This document shows positions 17,201-25,766 of a stretch of DNA of 64,000 nucleotides, piece after piece. Below the pieces are notes generated by a model. That model did not search any database. It was given only the letters and a program-made list of their open reading frames with translations, and had not been told where the DNA came from. Positions within the stretch are counted from its first letter, which is position 1. Each line of letters begins with the position of its first letter. This DNA is from Oscillospiraceae bacterium (GTDB lineage Bacteria > Bacillota > Clostridia > Oscillospirales > Ruminococcaceae). Position numbers and translations under genes: made by a program. The stretch lies in assembly GCA_017848055.1 (NCBI GenBank), contig JAGALZ010000039.1, positions 23,075 to 87,074 of the forward strand, given 5' to 3'.

Positions 17201-18175
17201 ATGAAGGATTTGCGAAAATTAGTTGAAATTCTGTCAACGGGCAGAGTGTTCATTCAGACGCACAACTACCCTGACCCTGATGCAATTGCGAGCGCATTCG
17301 GTTTGCAGAGTCTTCTTGAACATTTCGGTATCGATGCCTGCATCTGCTATGACGGCACAGCCGAAAAGCTTTCCGCTATCGCTATGCTTAACAACTTCGG
17401 CATCAGAATGACTCAGATTAAAGACCTTGAGCTTTTATCCTGCGAAGACAAGATTGTAACTATTGACGCTCAGAAGTTCAACTCAAATCTTACTGACCTT
17501 ATCGGTAACGAGGTTGCTTGCATCGACCACCATCCTACTATTACCGAATGCGATTATGAATACAAGGATGTACGTATTGTAGGAGCTTGTGCAACACTTA
17601 TTGCAGAATACTTTTTCGATAATGATATTCCGATTGACGAAAACGTAGCGTCGGCACTTGTTTACGGCATCAAAATGGACACCTCAGATTTTTCAAGAGG
17701 TGTTACACAGCTTGACATTGATATGTACTCAAAGCTTTTCCCTTATGCAGACAACGAGCTTTTAGACAGGATGAAGATAAACACAATGGAGTTTACCGAC
17801 CTTAAGGCTTACGGCTCTGCAATTGAAAATATCAGTGTTTTCGGGAACGTGGGATATGCATACATTCCGTTTGAGTGTCCTGATGCACTTATCGCTATGA
17901 TTTCAGATTTCATCTTAGCGCTTGACATCATAGAATTCAGTGTAATCTATGCTATCAGAGGTGACGGCTACAAATTCTCCGTACGTTCCGAGGTTCCGTC
18001 GCTTAATGCAGGAAAAATCGCACAAAAGGCACTCGAGGGTGTCGGCAGCGGCGGCGGTCACGCAAGAATGGCGGGGGGCTTTGCTCTTAAATCAAAGCTT
18101 TCTCAGCAGGACGGATACGAGGGACACGAAATCCGTCGAAGATTTGAGCTTGCTATCAAGGAGTCCCAGAAATAA
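17201..18175 (+). CDS. DHH family phosphoesterase (NrnA-like)
   Basis: A 324-residue DHH/DHHA1 protein. Metal-binding motifs are NYPDPDAIASA near 25 and CIDHHPT near 110. The DHHA1 nucleic-acid-binding block is GGGHARMAGGFAL near 285. Such proteins degrade nanoRNA or cyclic dinucleotide products, or dephosphorylate pAp. A GAG SD-like AAGGAG precedes the ATG. It is a single-gene unit with a terminator directly after it. Substrate is inferred from family only. Confidence 0.9.
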   Translation: MKDLRKLVEILSTGRVFIQTHNYPDPDAIASAFGLQSLLEHFGIDACICYDGTAEKLSAIAMLNNFGIRMTQIKDLELLSCEDKIVTIDAQKFNSNLTDLIGNEVACIDHHPTITECDYEYKDVRIVGACATLIAEYFFDNDIPIDENVASALVYGIKMDTSDFSRGVTQLDIDMYSKLFPYADNELLDRMKINTMEFTDLKAYGSAIENISVFGNVGYAYIPFECPDALIAMISDFILALDIIEFSVIYAIRGDGYKFSVRSEVPSLNAGKIAQKALEGVGSGGGHARMAGGFALKSKLSQQDGYEGHEIRRRFELAIKESQK

Positions 18176-18188
18176 GGATAAAAACAAA

Positions 18189-18216
18189 AACGAGGTGAAT
18201 TGTTCACCTCGTTTTA
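18189..18216. terminator. Bidirectional terminator between DHH and L,D-transpeptidase genes
   Basis: An 11-bp perfect stem (AACGAGGTGAA and its complement) with loop TTG and a T-rich tail separates two convergent genes. Confidence 0.8.
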
Positions 18217-18222
18217 TTTTGC

Positions 18223-20118
18223 TTAATAGTACATTATTACCGGTGTTCCGCCCTTAACCATGCCATAGAGCTTTTCAACCTCAGCAAGCTTCATATTGAT
18301 ACAGCCGTGTGAGCCGTTGGTAAGGTAGATATTACCGCCATAGCTTCCTCTGCTCAGGTCGTGGAATCCGATACCCTCGTAGGATATTCTGATAAAGTAC
18401 TTAACGTAAACGTCGGAATATCCGTCGCCGGAGAGGTAGTCAGGGCTCTTTTTTTCAAGAATCTCGTAAACGCCCTCTGGAGTAATTCTCTCAGAGTCCG
18501 AAGCAAGACCTGTTACAATCTGGTCTGTCTGGAACTTGCAGACACCGTTTTCGTAATACCACATCCTCTGGGCTGTAAGGTCAACCTCGATATATGTGTT
18601 TCCGATATCTGTTTCGGCGCTTCTTGCGCTTTCATCAGACTTATATGTGAAGAATGCAACGCCATACTTATCAAGTCTTGTTGCATACACAGGGTCAATA
18701 GTAGTGCTCTTTCCTTCAAGAAGGAGCTTCTTTATCTTCTCTGTTGTCTTATCCTTGTCGATAAGCCAGCCATATGTTCCCTGCGGGCCCTGCTCCACAC
18801 GGATATTTCCCTGGAGTGTTGCGTGGAAGTTTCTTGTAGTTCCGTAGGTATCATAGGTATCTGCGAGATAGCTTACATAATGAGCAACCTCGTCGTGCTT
18901 AACTGAATATGTTCCGTCGTCCTTAAATTCGAGCCATGAAAGGTAATCATCCATTGAGAGCTTTTCCTGTGTATAGTCAAAGTCAATAGTGATTGTGAAG
19001 TCCTTGAACTGCTGGTAGAACTTGAGCTTCTCCTGCAGGTCAGCTGACTGAATCTCGGCCTTTCTTACAGAATAATAATCCGAGATTGTTACCTTGAGCT
19101 TTCCTTTTCTGACCTCTTCGAGAATATGATTTACAAGTCCCTCAGCGTCAACTTCGTTACCGTCAACGGCATCAACAATCTGGTAGTTTCCGCCGGAATT
19201 TGTAATGAATGCATTCTGCGGCTCAATTACAGCCCACTTTATATTCTGAAGTCTCTGTTTAAGCTTCGGTTCATCGTAGCTGAGCGAAGCCTCGAGCTTA
19301 TACTCAGTAGTCTTAAAGAGAGAGGTAAACCACGTCTTACGGTCGATTCCGCTGTACAGCTTCTGAATCTGCTCGTCAGTGTTATAGGTATACCCGAATT
19401 CATCGAGAAGTATGGAGTATGCAACCGAACCGTCCTCCTGAGTAAGAACAAGAGTGGTTGCTATATCGCTGTTATCCACAGCTTCTGTTGCTTCCTGGAG
19501 ATTCATTCCTCCGACATCTACTCCGTTGATTGTAGTGTTGGGCAGGAATGCGCCGTTAGTGAGCACAAGACCTATGAAATATCCCATACCAATGACAAGC
19601 ACCAGCAATCCGATAAGGAAAAATGCTGCTGTCTTGCCGCCGGACGACTTCTTCTTTCTGCGTCTTCTGTTTGCAGGCTGTGCAGGTCTTGAAGAGGCAG
19701 GTCTTCTTGCGGCATTCTGCGGAGCAGGACGTCTTTGACCGTTTGCGGTTCTCTGAGAACCTGACTGGACAGGTCTTCTCTGTCCTGAAACCGGACGCTG
19801 TGCACCCGTTCTCTGCGATGCCGGACGCTGAGCTCCCGAAGAAGTTCTTGATGCAGGTCTTGTAGCCATTTCTGTCACCCTCGTAGCTTCGTTGGAACCT
19901 TGTGCAGATTCGTGATTATCGGTGTTCTGGTCATCATTCCCAAAGCCGATATTCATAGCAATCTGCTTTGCCATCTCCTGGGCACGTGCACGACGAACAT
20001 CTGTAGCAGATGTTTCTGCAGGAGAACTGCTTTCTAAAGCTTCAGATGAGCTGAGCTTTATATCAAGGTCTGTGAACGTTTTATCTTTTGAGCCGGAAAT
20101 ATCGAAATTATTTGCCAT
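18223..20118 (-). CDS. L,D-transpeptidase (YkuD) with N-terminal cytoplasmic Arg/Pro/Gln region
   Basis: A 631-residue cell-wall enzyme. Residues 1-160 are cytoplasmic, low complexity and rich in Arg, Pro, Gln and Ser. One membrane helix (AAFFLIGLLVLVIGMGYFIG) follows the RRRKKKS stop-transfer segment. Outside are two regions like the peptidoglycan-binding PG_binding_4 domain, then the YkuD domain at the C-terminus. Its catalytic motif is SHGCINM, with the nucleophilic Cys. It makes 3-3 crosslinks or attaches proteins to the wall. A TTG at 20142 extends the frame by eight codons, but AAAGGA precedes the ATG at 20118. Confidence 0.93.
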   Translation of the reverse strand: MANNFDISGSKDKTFTDLDIKLSSSEALESSSPAETSATDVRRARAQEMAKQIAMNIGFGNDDQNTDNHESAQGSNEATRVTEMATRPASRTSSGAQRPASQRTGAQRPVSGQRRPVQSGSQRTANGQRRPAPQNAARRPASSRPAQPANRRRRKKKSSGGKTAAFFLIGLLVLVIGMGYFIGLVLTNGAFLPNTTINGVDVGGMNLQEATEAVDNSDIATTLVLTQEDGSVAYSILLDEFGYTYNTDEQIQKLYSGIDRKTWFTSLFKTTEYKLEASLSYDEPKLKQRLQNIKWAVIEPQNAFITNSGGNYQIVDAVDGNEVDAEGLVNHILEEVRKGKLKVTISDYYSVRKAEIQSADLQEKLKFYQQFKDFTITIDFDYTQEKLSMDDYLSWLEFKDDGTYSVKHDEVAHYVSYLADTYDTYGTTRNFHATLQGNIRVEQGPQGTYGWLIDKDKTTEKIKKLLLEGKSTTIDPVYATRLDKYGVAFFTYKSDESARSAETDIGNTYIEVDLTAQRMWYYENGVCKFQTDQIVTGLASDSERITPEGVYEILEKKSPDYLSGDGYSDVYVKYFIRISYEGIGFHDLSRGSYGGNIYLTNGSHGCINMKLAEVEKLYGMVKGGTPVIMYY

Positions 20119-20189
20119 GCTTATATCCTTTCCGATTTTCAATGATATTATTTACGGATAATCTGCAACACGCAGTGTTACATACTAGT

Positions 20190-20218
20190 ATTATACCATA
20201 TTATTAGTGTCAATGCAA
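20190..20218 (-). promoter_or_regulatory. Promoter of the L,D-transpeptidase gene
   Basis: Minus-strand TTGCAT (20213-20218), 17 bases, TATAAT (20190-20195). Confidence 0.65.
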
Positions 20219-20332
20219 CTTGTAAAAACATACAATTTGATTACAATAACCCTGAATTTTATTACATTTTGTTTAAATAAATCAATTAAGTCTGTCGTCG
20301 GGTTTATTCATTCCGAAATTACAGCAAACAAA

Positions 20333-20359
20333 AAGGCTATGCAAAATATGCACAGCCTT
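20333..20359 (-). terminator. Likely terminator of the GH113-like gene unit
   Basis: Hairpin of AAGGCT-TGCA with TGCA-AGCCTT and one A/C mismatch; on the minus strand it is followed by TTTTTGTTTG, right after the stop at 20366. Confidence 0.7.
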
Positions 20360-20365
20360 GAATTT

Positions 20366-21334
20366 TTACTTTGTATACCACTCTCTGAGGACTGTTTCAG
20401 CCTTCTTTCCGTAACAGGTAAAGTCACGGTTCTCGTGGATTTTGTCTTCAGGAGTAAGGATTGCCTTCCAGTCCCACCAGAAGTAGCCTCTGAACCACTC
20501 TTCGTCCCAGAAGCTTTCGAGCGCAGAACGATAGAAGTCAGCCTGTTCGTCCTCATCGAGAGCGACATCAGCCCTATGCTTGAAGTCATAAGGATAAGCC
20601 GAACAGCCGTGTTCGTTTCTTATACCGATTTCGGCAAACATAATAGGTCTGCCGTATTTCTCATGTGCCTTGACGAGTCTTTCCTTTACTCTTGCCCAGG
20701 ATTCCATCATCTTTTCATAGCTTACATCAATGCCGTCAGTAAGTCTGTAATAAGCAGAAATTCCGATAACATCGACAGCTGACAGCCAGGAATACTTGAA
20801 TTCGTCGCCGTGGTTTATGTTGTGCATAAGAAGTCCGCTATAGACTTTTCTTACCTCAGATATCATATTGAGGCATCTCTTGGCATTCATGTCCATACCA
20901 TCAAGCTCGCAGCCGGTACAGAGCATTTCGCAGCCTGTTTTCTCGGCTATTGCGGCATAGTGGAGCATAAACTGAAGATATGAGCCGAACCATCTGTCAC
21001 AGTAATCGACACGGCTTTCCTCGGGAAATGAAATTCTTGCTCTCCAGACACCGTCCATTGTATCGACCATAGGCTTGAGGCATACCTTGAGTCCAAGCTT
21101 CTTTGCATAGTTTATTGCAAAAATAACATCGTCGTCAGTCTGAGTTCTGCCATACACGGGATGCACCATTGTTGACATATAGCTTTCCTGGTATGCATTT
21201 ACAGGGATACAAATCCAGTCGAGTCCGTTTTCAGCAAGTCTTGTCATCGACTCCTGGGCCTGCTTTGTCTGATACATTCCGCTTCTTGAAAAAGCGCCCC
21301 AAGTATATCCTTTACAAAATAGCTGTCTTTCCAT
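20366..21334 (-). CDS. GH113-like glycoside hydrolase
   Basis: A 322-residue TIM-barrel hydrolase that resembles family GH113, known for beta-1,4-mannanases. The putative acid/base is Glu143 in GCELDG and the nucleophile Glu235 in FAEIGIRN; a conserved barrel start KGYTWGAF and the end FRGYFWWDWKAI also fit. There is no signal peptide, so the enzyme probably acts in the cytoplasm on imported oligosaccharides. It follows the TrpF-like gene by 15 bases and that gene follows a membrane-protein gene by 11 bases, so all three are one operon. Mannan specificity is not proven. Confidence 0.85.
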   Translation of the reverse strand: MERQLFCKGYTWGAFSRSGMYQTKQAQESMTRLAENGLDWICIPVNAYQESYMSTMVHPVYGRTQTDDDVIFAINYAKKLGLKVCLKPMVDTMDGVWRARISFPEESRVDYCDRWFGSYLQFMLHYAAIAEKTGCEMLCTGCELDGMDMNAKRCLNMISEVRKVYSGLLMHNINHGDEFKYSWLSAVDVIGISAYYRLTDGIDVSYEKMMESWARVKERLVKAHEKYGRPIMFAEIGIRNEHGCSAYPYDFKHRADVALDEDEQADFYRSALESFWDEEWFRGYFWWDWKAILTPEDKIHENRDFTCYGKKAETVLREWYTK

Positions 21335-21349
21335 AATTAACGTCCACCT

Positions 21350-21925
21350 TTACAGTAATATAAGCTCCTGGAGCTTTTTTGCCGATAGTTTGTCCGTTTT
21401 TCCGTTTTCTCCCATAATATCAACTGCGTACGCAGAAATCCCCATCAGAATCTCCGCTGTTTCTTCGCAGGTCAAATCCATTCTTACAATAACAGGTTTT
21501 GTGATAAGTTTTTTTGCGTCACCCAGCTTTTCAAGCTCGCTTGCCCTGATTGACACGATGTCCGCTTTGGTTGCATTCACCACGAGGACATCAGACTGCT
21601 TTGTGACTGAAAAATGCTTTATTACCTTCGTTTCTGCACGAAGCTTCAGATTCTCGATATACTGCTCGCTTTCGTCTCCGCAAAGCTCCACCATATCTAT
21701 TATTCCTGCTGAGAGGAGCACCGTTATCTCCCCTGCCTCGTGATTTTTAAATATTCCGACAGTATCAATCTCAGGTCTTAAATCAAATACCAGATGCGAT
21801 GCGATATTGCCCGTAACACGGCCCGCATCTTCATAGAATACAAGTCCTGCATACTCAACGCCCAGCTCATTTACAACGCCTATATCCTCTGCGTTTTTTA
21901 CCGAGCTGATTTTAATCTTTACCAT
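21350..21925 (-). CDS. Degenerate TrpF-like (phosphoribosylanthranilate isomerase-related) protein
   Basis: A 191-residue protein whose layout follows TrpF: the start MVKIKISSVKNAEDIGVVNE matches the family KICGLxxxED, EYAGLVFYEDAGRVT matches the GFVF...SR(R)xV strand, and MVELCGDES matches VQLHGDE. The catalytic Cys of KICG is replaced by Ser, QLHG is ELCG, and the C-terminal phosphate-binding loops are changed, so normal isomerase activity is doubtful. It is encoded in an operon with a GH113-like enzyme, not with other trp genes. It may be a paralogue with a new ligand or a decaying gene, but the frame is intact. Confidence 0.72.
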   Translation of the reverse strand: MVKIKISSVKNAEDIGVVNELGVEYAGLVFYEDAGRVTGNIASHLVFDLRPEIDTVGIFKNHEAGEITVLLSAGIIDMVELCGDESEQYIENLKLRAETKVIKHFSVTKQSDVLVVNATKADIVSIRASELEKLGDAKKLITKPVIVRMDLTCEETAEILMGISAYAVDIMGENGKTDKLSAKKLQELILL

Positions 21926-21936
21926 CCGTTCCTCCG

Positions 21937-22596
21937 TTAGTCATCATTGCCAAGACTCGGTGCATATTTTTCGACCTCAAGATAATCATCGAGCGACATT
22001 TCGCCGTTTAATATCTTATCTAAGTTTTCACTGTTCTGAAGCTTCTTATCCGGGTCGTCCATATCACGCCACTTCTTGGACTCATATGCTGTACGCTGTC
22101 TTTCTGTAAGGGAATACTGTGAGCAGTCAGATTCGGCAGAGGAAAATGTCGGATACCCGGGCTGCTCCCTCATTGCCTGGAACTTGCACCATGTTGGTAA
22201 GTAAATAATGAACCAGATGATACAAAAAGTAAACAGCGGATTTATAATTACAGCCAGCACATTTGTTGCCAAATATATAAACAATGACATTCTCGAATTT
22301 GTTCTAAGAGCCGCTACTTCCATAAACAATGCTACCGAAAAGATTACAAACGGAATTGCATCAAGAAAGCCCTCGAGCATACCTGCATCGGTTGACATAA
22401 GGGTTGCGGAAACCTGAAGCCACATAGTAAAGCCCATAACAACCCATGTTACAAACAATACCATATAAAATAAACTTGCAAAAATCTCGTCACGCTTCTT
22501 TACTTCATTGAGTTCGGTAAGTTTTTCGTGGGACGACATAAAGAAGTACTTGTCTTTTGTTTCATCAAGAAGAAAATCGATTATTTTGTCCAGCAT
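21937..22596 (-). CDS. Uncharacterised four-helix membrane protein
   Basis: A 219-residue protein not recognised. A polar N-terminus (1-37, with SSHEKLTELNEVKKRDEIF) is followed by hydrophobic segments at about 40-62, 75-95, 102-118 and 118-135. A polar, charged C-terminal domain of about 80 residues (EQPGYPTFSSAESDCSQYS...) follows. The C-terminal part contains acidic repeats ending SLGNDD. It is the first gene of the run to the TrpF-like and GH113-like genes, with an 11-base gap. No enzyme motif is visible. Confidence 0.78.
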   Translation of the reverse strand: MLDKIIDFLLDETKDKYFFMSSHEKLTELNEVKKRDEIFASLFYMVLFVTWVVMGFTMWLQVSATLMSTDAGMLEGFLDAIPFVIFSVALFMEVAALRTNSRMSLFIYLATNVLAVIINPLFTFCIIWFIIYLPTWCKFQAMREQPGYPTFSSAESDCSQYSLTERQRTAYESKKWRDMDDPDKKLQNSENLDKILNGEMSLDDYLEVEKYAPSLGNDD

Positions 22597-22620
22597 ATTA
22601 CCCTCCGTATTGTCAGAAAA

Positions 22621-22649
22621 ATATCCCGACGGACTATCCGCCGGGATAC
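22621..22649 (-). terminator. Terminator of the 41-aa membrane peptide gene
   Basis: Minus-strand arms TATCCCGGCGG and CCGTCGGGATA with loop ATAGT, followed by TTTTTC. It also sits in the gap before the four-helix protein gene and could limit read-through into it. Confidence 0.75.
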
Positions 22650-22674
22650 CTGGCGCTTAATGGAATTTATAAAG

Positions 22675-22800
22675 CTATTCTTCATCAACCGGGAAGTAGG
22701 TTACTGTTGAGACTCCGATTTTTGATAAAAGCACCTTCACAGCTACAAAAGCTGATACGGTTGCCACAAGTACTGCGGTTATTTTCAATATAGTTTTCAT
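22675..22800 (-). CDS. 41-residue membrane peptide
   Basis: A short gene, start ATG at 22800, stop TAG at 22675, preceded by AGGAGA at a good distance. The product begins MKTILKITAVLVATVSAFVA and ends STVTYFPVDEE: a single hydrophobic helix of about 20 residues with a basic N-terminus and an acidic tail. A proper ribosome site and a following terminator make it more than a chance frame. The function is unknown; it could be a small membrane regulator. No toxin-antitoxin partner RNA was noticed. Confidence 0.65.
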   Translation of the reverse strand: MKTILKITAVLVATVSAFVAVKVLLSKIGVSTVTYFPVDEE

Positions 22801-22920
22801 AGCGTTATCTCCTATTCTTTTTCGTTTTGTTATATTTTTTGTATACAATTTTATTATAACAACAATTTATTAAAAATGCAATAGTTTTTTGTCGATTTTT
22901 CTGTCCTGTCACAAATGATG

Positions 22921-22948
22921 TTGCAATTTTCTTAAAATGTGGTATAAT
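22921..22948 (+). promoter_or_regulatory. Promoter of the flippase gene
   Basis: TTGCAA (22921-22926), 16 bases, TATAAT (22943-22948). Confidence 0.7.
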
Positions 22949-22992
22949 AAAACGCAGGACAATTTTTACTATTAAAAACAAGGAATGTTAAT

Positions 22993-24465
22993 ATGGCAGA
23001 TACAAAGCAAAGCAGCTACAAGGGACTGCTTTCAAACACTATCATATTTGCGGTAGGCTCATTCAGCTCTAAGGTGCTGGCGATTTTGCTCGTCAGCATA
23101 TACACAAGACTGTTCACTGATACAGAGCTTGGCATTACCGAAAACTTTACTCAGACGGCAAACTGGCTTCTGCCGATAGTTTCGCTGACTGTTTCCGAGG
23201 CTGTTATCCGATTCGGGCTTGACAAGTCCTACAACAAAAAAAGGATTTTCTCGATAGCAAATGCGGTTATTCTGTTCGGAATTTCACTTCTGGCGATTGC
23301 GTCTGTTTTTCTATACGACTCGTCGTTTGTACAGAAATTCATAGGCAACAACGTATGGCTGCTGCTTTTATATGTTTCCATTTCAAGTCTGAAAACGCTA
23401 TATGCTACTTTTGTAAGAGCAATGGAGAAGGTACGGCTTTTCGCTGTAAACGGAATACTGTGCACCTTTTTTACGCTTTTGTTCAGCGTTTTATTCCTGC
23501 TTGTATTCAAGATGGGAATCAGGGGCTATCTGCTCTCGATTGTTCTTGCTGACGTTGCATCGATTATATTTCTGATGTTTACAGCAAAGCTGTGGCGATA
23601 CTTCACTCCCCTTTACAAAAAATCCGAAGACCCGTTTGACCATGGGCTTGCAAAGGCGATGCTCGCCTACTGCATACCGCTTATCCCGACTCAGATAATG
23701 TGGCTTATCACAAATTCTTCCGACTCATTTATGGTTACTCACTATATGAGCCGTGCCGATGCGGGTATTCTGTCAATCGCCTATAAGATACCGAATCTTC
23801 TGACGACAATTTATATGATGTTCGGTCAGGCATGGAATATGAGTGCGATTTCAGAAAACGAATCGGAGGAGCGAAACCGATTCTACTCGAATGTATTTGA
23901 TGTAAACCAGTCGGTGCTTTATATCATTGCGGCTGGAATAATCATGGTTATCAGACCGCTGACATACATCTGGATGGGCGAAGACGCAATGAGTTCGATT
24001 CTTTACTCTCCGGGGCTTGTGTTCTCTACTGTGTTTATTTGCTTTACCACGTTTATGGGTACAATCTACGTTGTAACAAAGCGTTCCGTAAACTCGCTTA
24101 TAACAAGTCTTATTGCGGGAATTATAAACGTCGGCATAAACCTTACTCTTATTCCGAAAATCGGAATTGCGGCGGCTGTTATTTCAACAATTGCGTCATA
24201 CATTGTAGTATTCATTGTACGCTGTATTGATGCAAGAAGATTTATCGCATTTGAATTCTCGGTTATGAAAATTGTAGTTAACACTTCGATTTTAGCACTT
24301 ATGACAGTAAGCGTAAACAGCTTCGGTGTAATACTCAGGTGGGTAACTTTAATCGGCGGATTTATCGCAGTTCTTATACTCAACTACGGCTGTATGCTTA
24401 AAATGGCAAGAAAGATACTTCCGAAAAAGCTATGGCGATTTATACCGTTTATAAACAGATTTTAA
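22993..24465 (+). CDS. Polysaccharide biosynthesis protein / Wzx-type flippase
   Basis: A 490-residue integral membrane protein with about 12-14 hydrophobic helices, of the MOP (MATE/Wzx/MurJ) exporter superfamily. The N-terminal TIIFAVGSFSSKVLAILLVSIYTRLFT matches the polysaccharide transporter (PST) family. The TEKVR-like loop MEKVRLFAVNGIL and the late segment LIAGIINVGINLTLIPKIG are also family-typical. It probably flips lipid-linked sugars across the membrane, but no glycan gene cluster surrounds it. It has its own promoter, and the YdbC gene follows after 18 bases, probably on the same transcript. Confidence 0.9.
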   Translation: MADTKQSSYKGLLSNTIIFAVGSFSSKVLAILLVSIYTRLFTDTELGITENFTQTANWLLPIVSLTVSEAVIRFGLDKSYNKKRIFSIANAVILFGISLLAIASVFLYDSSFVQKFIGNNVWLLLLYVSISSLKTLYATFVRAMEKVRLFAVNGILCTFFTLLFSVLFLLVFKMGIRGYLLSIVLADVASIIFLMFTAKLWRYFTPLYKKSEDPFDHGLAKAMLAYCIPLIPTQIMWLITNSSDSFMVTHYMSRADAGILSIAYKIPNLLTTIYMMFGQAWNMSAISENESEERNRFYSNVFDVNQSVLYIIAAGIIMVIRPLTYIWMGEDAMSSILYSPGLVFSTVFICFTTFMGTIYVVTKRSVNSLITSLIAGIINVGINLTLIPKIGIAAAVISTIASYIVVFIVRCIDARRFIAFEFSVMKIVVNTSILALMTVSVNSFGVILRWVTLIGGFIAVLILNYGCMLKMARKILPKKLWRFIPFINRF

Positions 24466-24483
24466 TATATGGAGGAAAAAACA

Positions 24484-24729
24484 ATGGCAGAGCTTACATT
24501 CACAATTACAGAAAACTTAGGTGTTCTCTCTGAAAACGCAAAGGGCTGGACAAAGGAACTGAACCTTGTCAGCTGGAACGACAGAGAGCCTAAGTACGAC
24601 ATCAGAGAGTGGTCACCCGACCACACAAGAATGGGCAAGGGCGTTACCCTCACAAACGAGGAGTTCGAGATGCTCAGAGCTATCATCACAGGCGAAATCG
24701 CTGACGATGACGAAGAAGGAATAATGTAA
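24484..24729 (+). CDS. YdbC/PC4-like nucleic-acid-binding protein
   Basis: An 81-residue protein of the Firmicutes YdbC family, which has the fold of the transcription coactivator PC4 and binds single-stranded DNA. The signature LGVLSENAKGWTKELNLVSW, then PKYDIREWSPDH and GKGVTLTNEE, is close to complete. The C-terminus is acidic (DDDEEG). The ATG at 24484 is chosen because GGAGG at 24471-24475 lies eight bases upstream; an ATG 15 bases earlier would overlap the ribosome site. It follows the flippase gene and ends at a strong terminator. Confidence 0.9.
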   Translation: MAELTFTITENLGVLSENAKGWTKELNLVSWNDREPKYDIREWSPDHTRMGKGVTLTNEEFEMLRAIITGEIADDDEEGIM

Positions 24730-24738
24730 CAACCTACC

Positions 24739-24765
24739 GCTCCCCTTTTCAGGGGAGCTTTTTTT
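24739..24765 (+). terminator. Terminator of flippase-YdbC
   Basis: An 8-bp perfect stem GCTCCCCT/AGGGGAGC with loop TTTC, followed by seven T. Confidence 0.9.
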
Positions 24766-24787
24766 GCCCCAACATTTGCATCAAGCC

Positions 24788-24816
24788 TTGTAAATAATAA
24801 AATATTATTGTATAAT
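24788..24816 (+). promoter_or_regulatory. Promoter of fruK-decarboxylase pair
   Basis: TTGTAA (24788-24793), 17 bases, TATAAT (24811-24816). Confidence 0.75.
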
Positions 24817-24848
24817 TACTTTTAGAAAATTTTATCGGAGGAAATGAT

Positions 24849-25766
24849 ATGATATATACTGTTACTTTTAATCCGTCGATTGACTACGCTATCATTACTG
24901 ACGGCTTTACGCTCGGCGGAATAAACCGTACTATGAGTGAAACTATCCTTGCAGGAGGTAAGGGCATAAACGTTTCAACTGTGCTTCACAACTTAGGCTG
25001 TGAAAGCGTGGCTCTTGGCTTTACTGCAGGCTTTACGGGCGGAGAGATTGAGAGACTTCTTGACAGAGACGGTGTAAAATCCGACTTCATTTCTCTCAAA
25101 AACGGAATGTCCAGAATCAACGTCAAGCTCAAGGACAAGGAAGAAACCGAGATAAACGGCTCGGGGCCTGAAATAGATTCTCAGAGTCTTAATGCACTTA
25201 TGACAAAGCTCTCGCTACTGCGTGAGGGTGACTATCTTGTGCTGGCAGGAAGCATTCCGTCAACACTTCCCGATACTGTATACCTTGACATTATGCAGAT
25301 GCTTTCGGGAAAGGGTGTCAATATCATTGTTGACGCATCTAAAAACCTGCTTCTGAACGTTCTTCCTCAGAAACCGTTTCTTATAAAGCCGAATAACATT
25401 GAGCTATCGGAGATGTTCGGTGTGACTACACTTTATGACAAGGACGAGATTATCTCATACGCTAAAAAGCTTCAGGATATGGGTGCGAGAAACGTTCTTG
25501 TTTCAATGGCAGGCGACGGTGCGGTGTTTGTTTCGGAAAATGGGCTCGAGCTTAAGTCCGAAGCACCGGCAGGAGTTGTAATAAATTCGGTAGGTGCAGG
25601 AGATTCCATGGTAGCAGGCTTTATTGCGGGATACATAGAAAACGGCGACTTTGAAAAGGCTTTCAGGCTCGGTATTGCTTCGGGAAGTGCAAGCACCTTC
25701 TCGAGATTTTTAGCTACCAGCGATGAAATTTATGCGATACTTACACGACTTGAGGAGAACATATGA
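24849..25766 (+). CDS. fruK: 1-phosphofructokinase (PfkB family)
   Basis: A 305-residue ribokinase-fold kinase that converts fructose 1-phosphate to fructose 1,6-bisphosphate. The FruK/LacC group start MIYTVTFNPSIDYAI, the GGKGINVS motif and the PfkB signature INSVGAGDSMVAGF with the catalytic Asp are intact. LacC-type tagatose-6-phosphate kinase is the main alternative. No fructose PTS or DeoR regulator is adjacent. The stop overlaps the start of the next gene (ATGA), so the pair is translationally coupled, an unusual partnership. Confidence 0.88.
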   Translation: MIYTVTFNPSIDYAIITDGFTLGGINRTMSETILAGGKGINVSTVLHNLGCESVALGFTAGFTGGEIERLLDRDGVKSDFISLKNGMSRINVKLKDKEETEINGSGPEIDSQSLNALMTKLSLLREGDYLVLAGSIPSTLPDTVYLDIMQMLSGKGVNIIVDASKNLLLNVLPQKPFLIKPNNIELSEMFGVTTLYDKDEIISYAKKLQDMGARNVLVSMAGDGAVFVSENGLELKSEAPAGVVINSVGAGDSMVAGFIAGYIENGDFEKAFRLGIASGSASTFSRFLATSDEIYAILTRLEENI

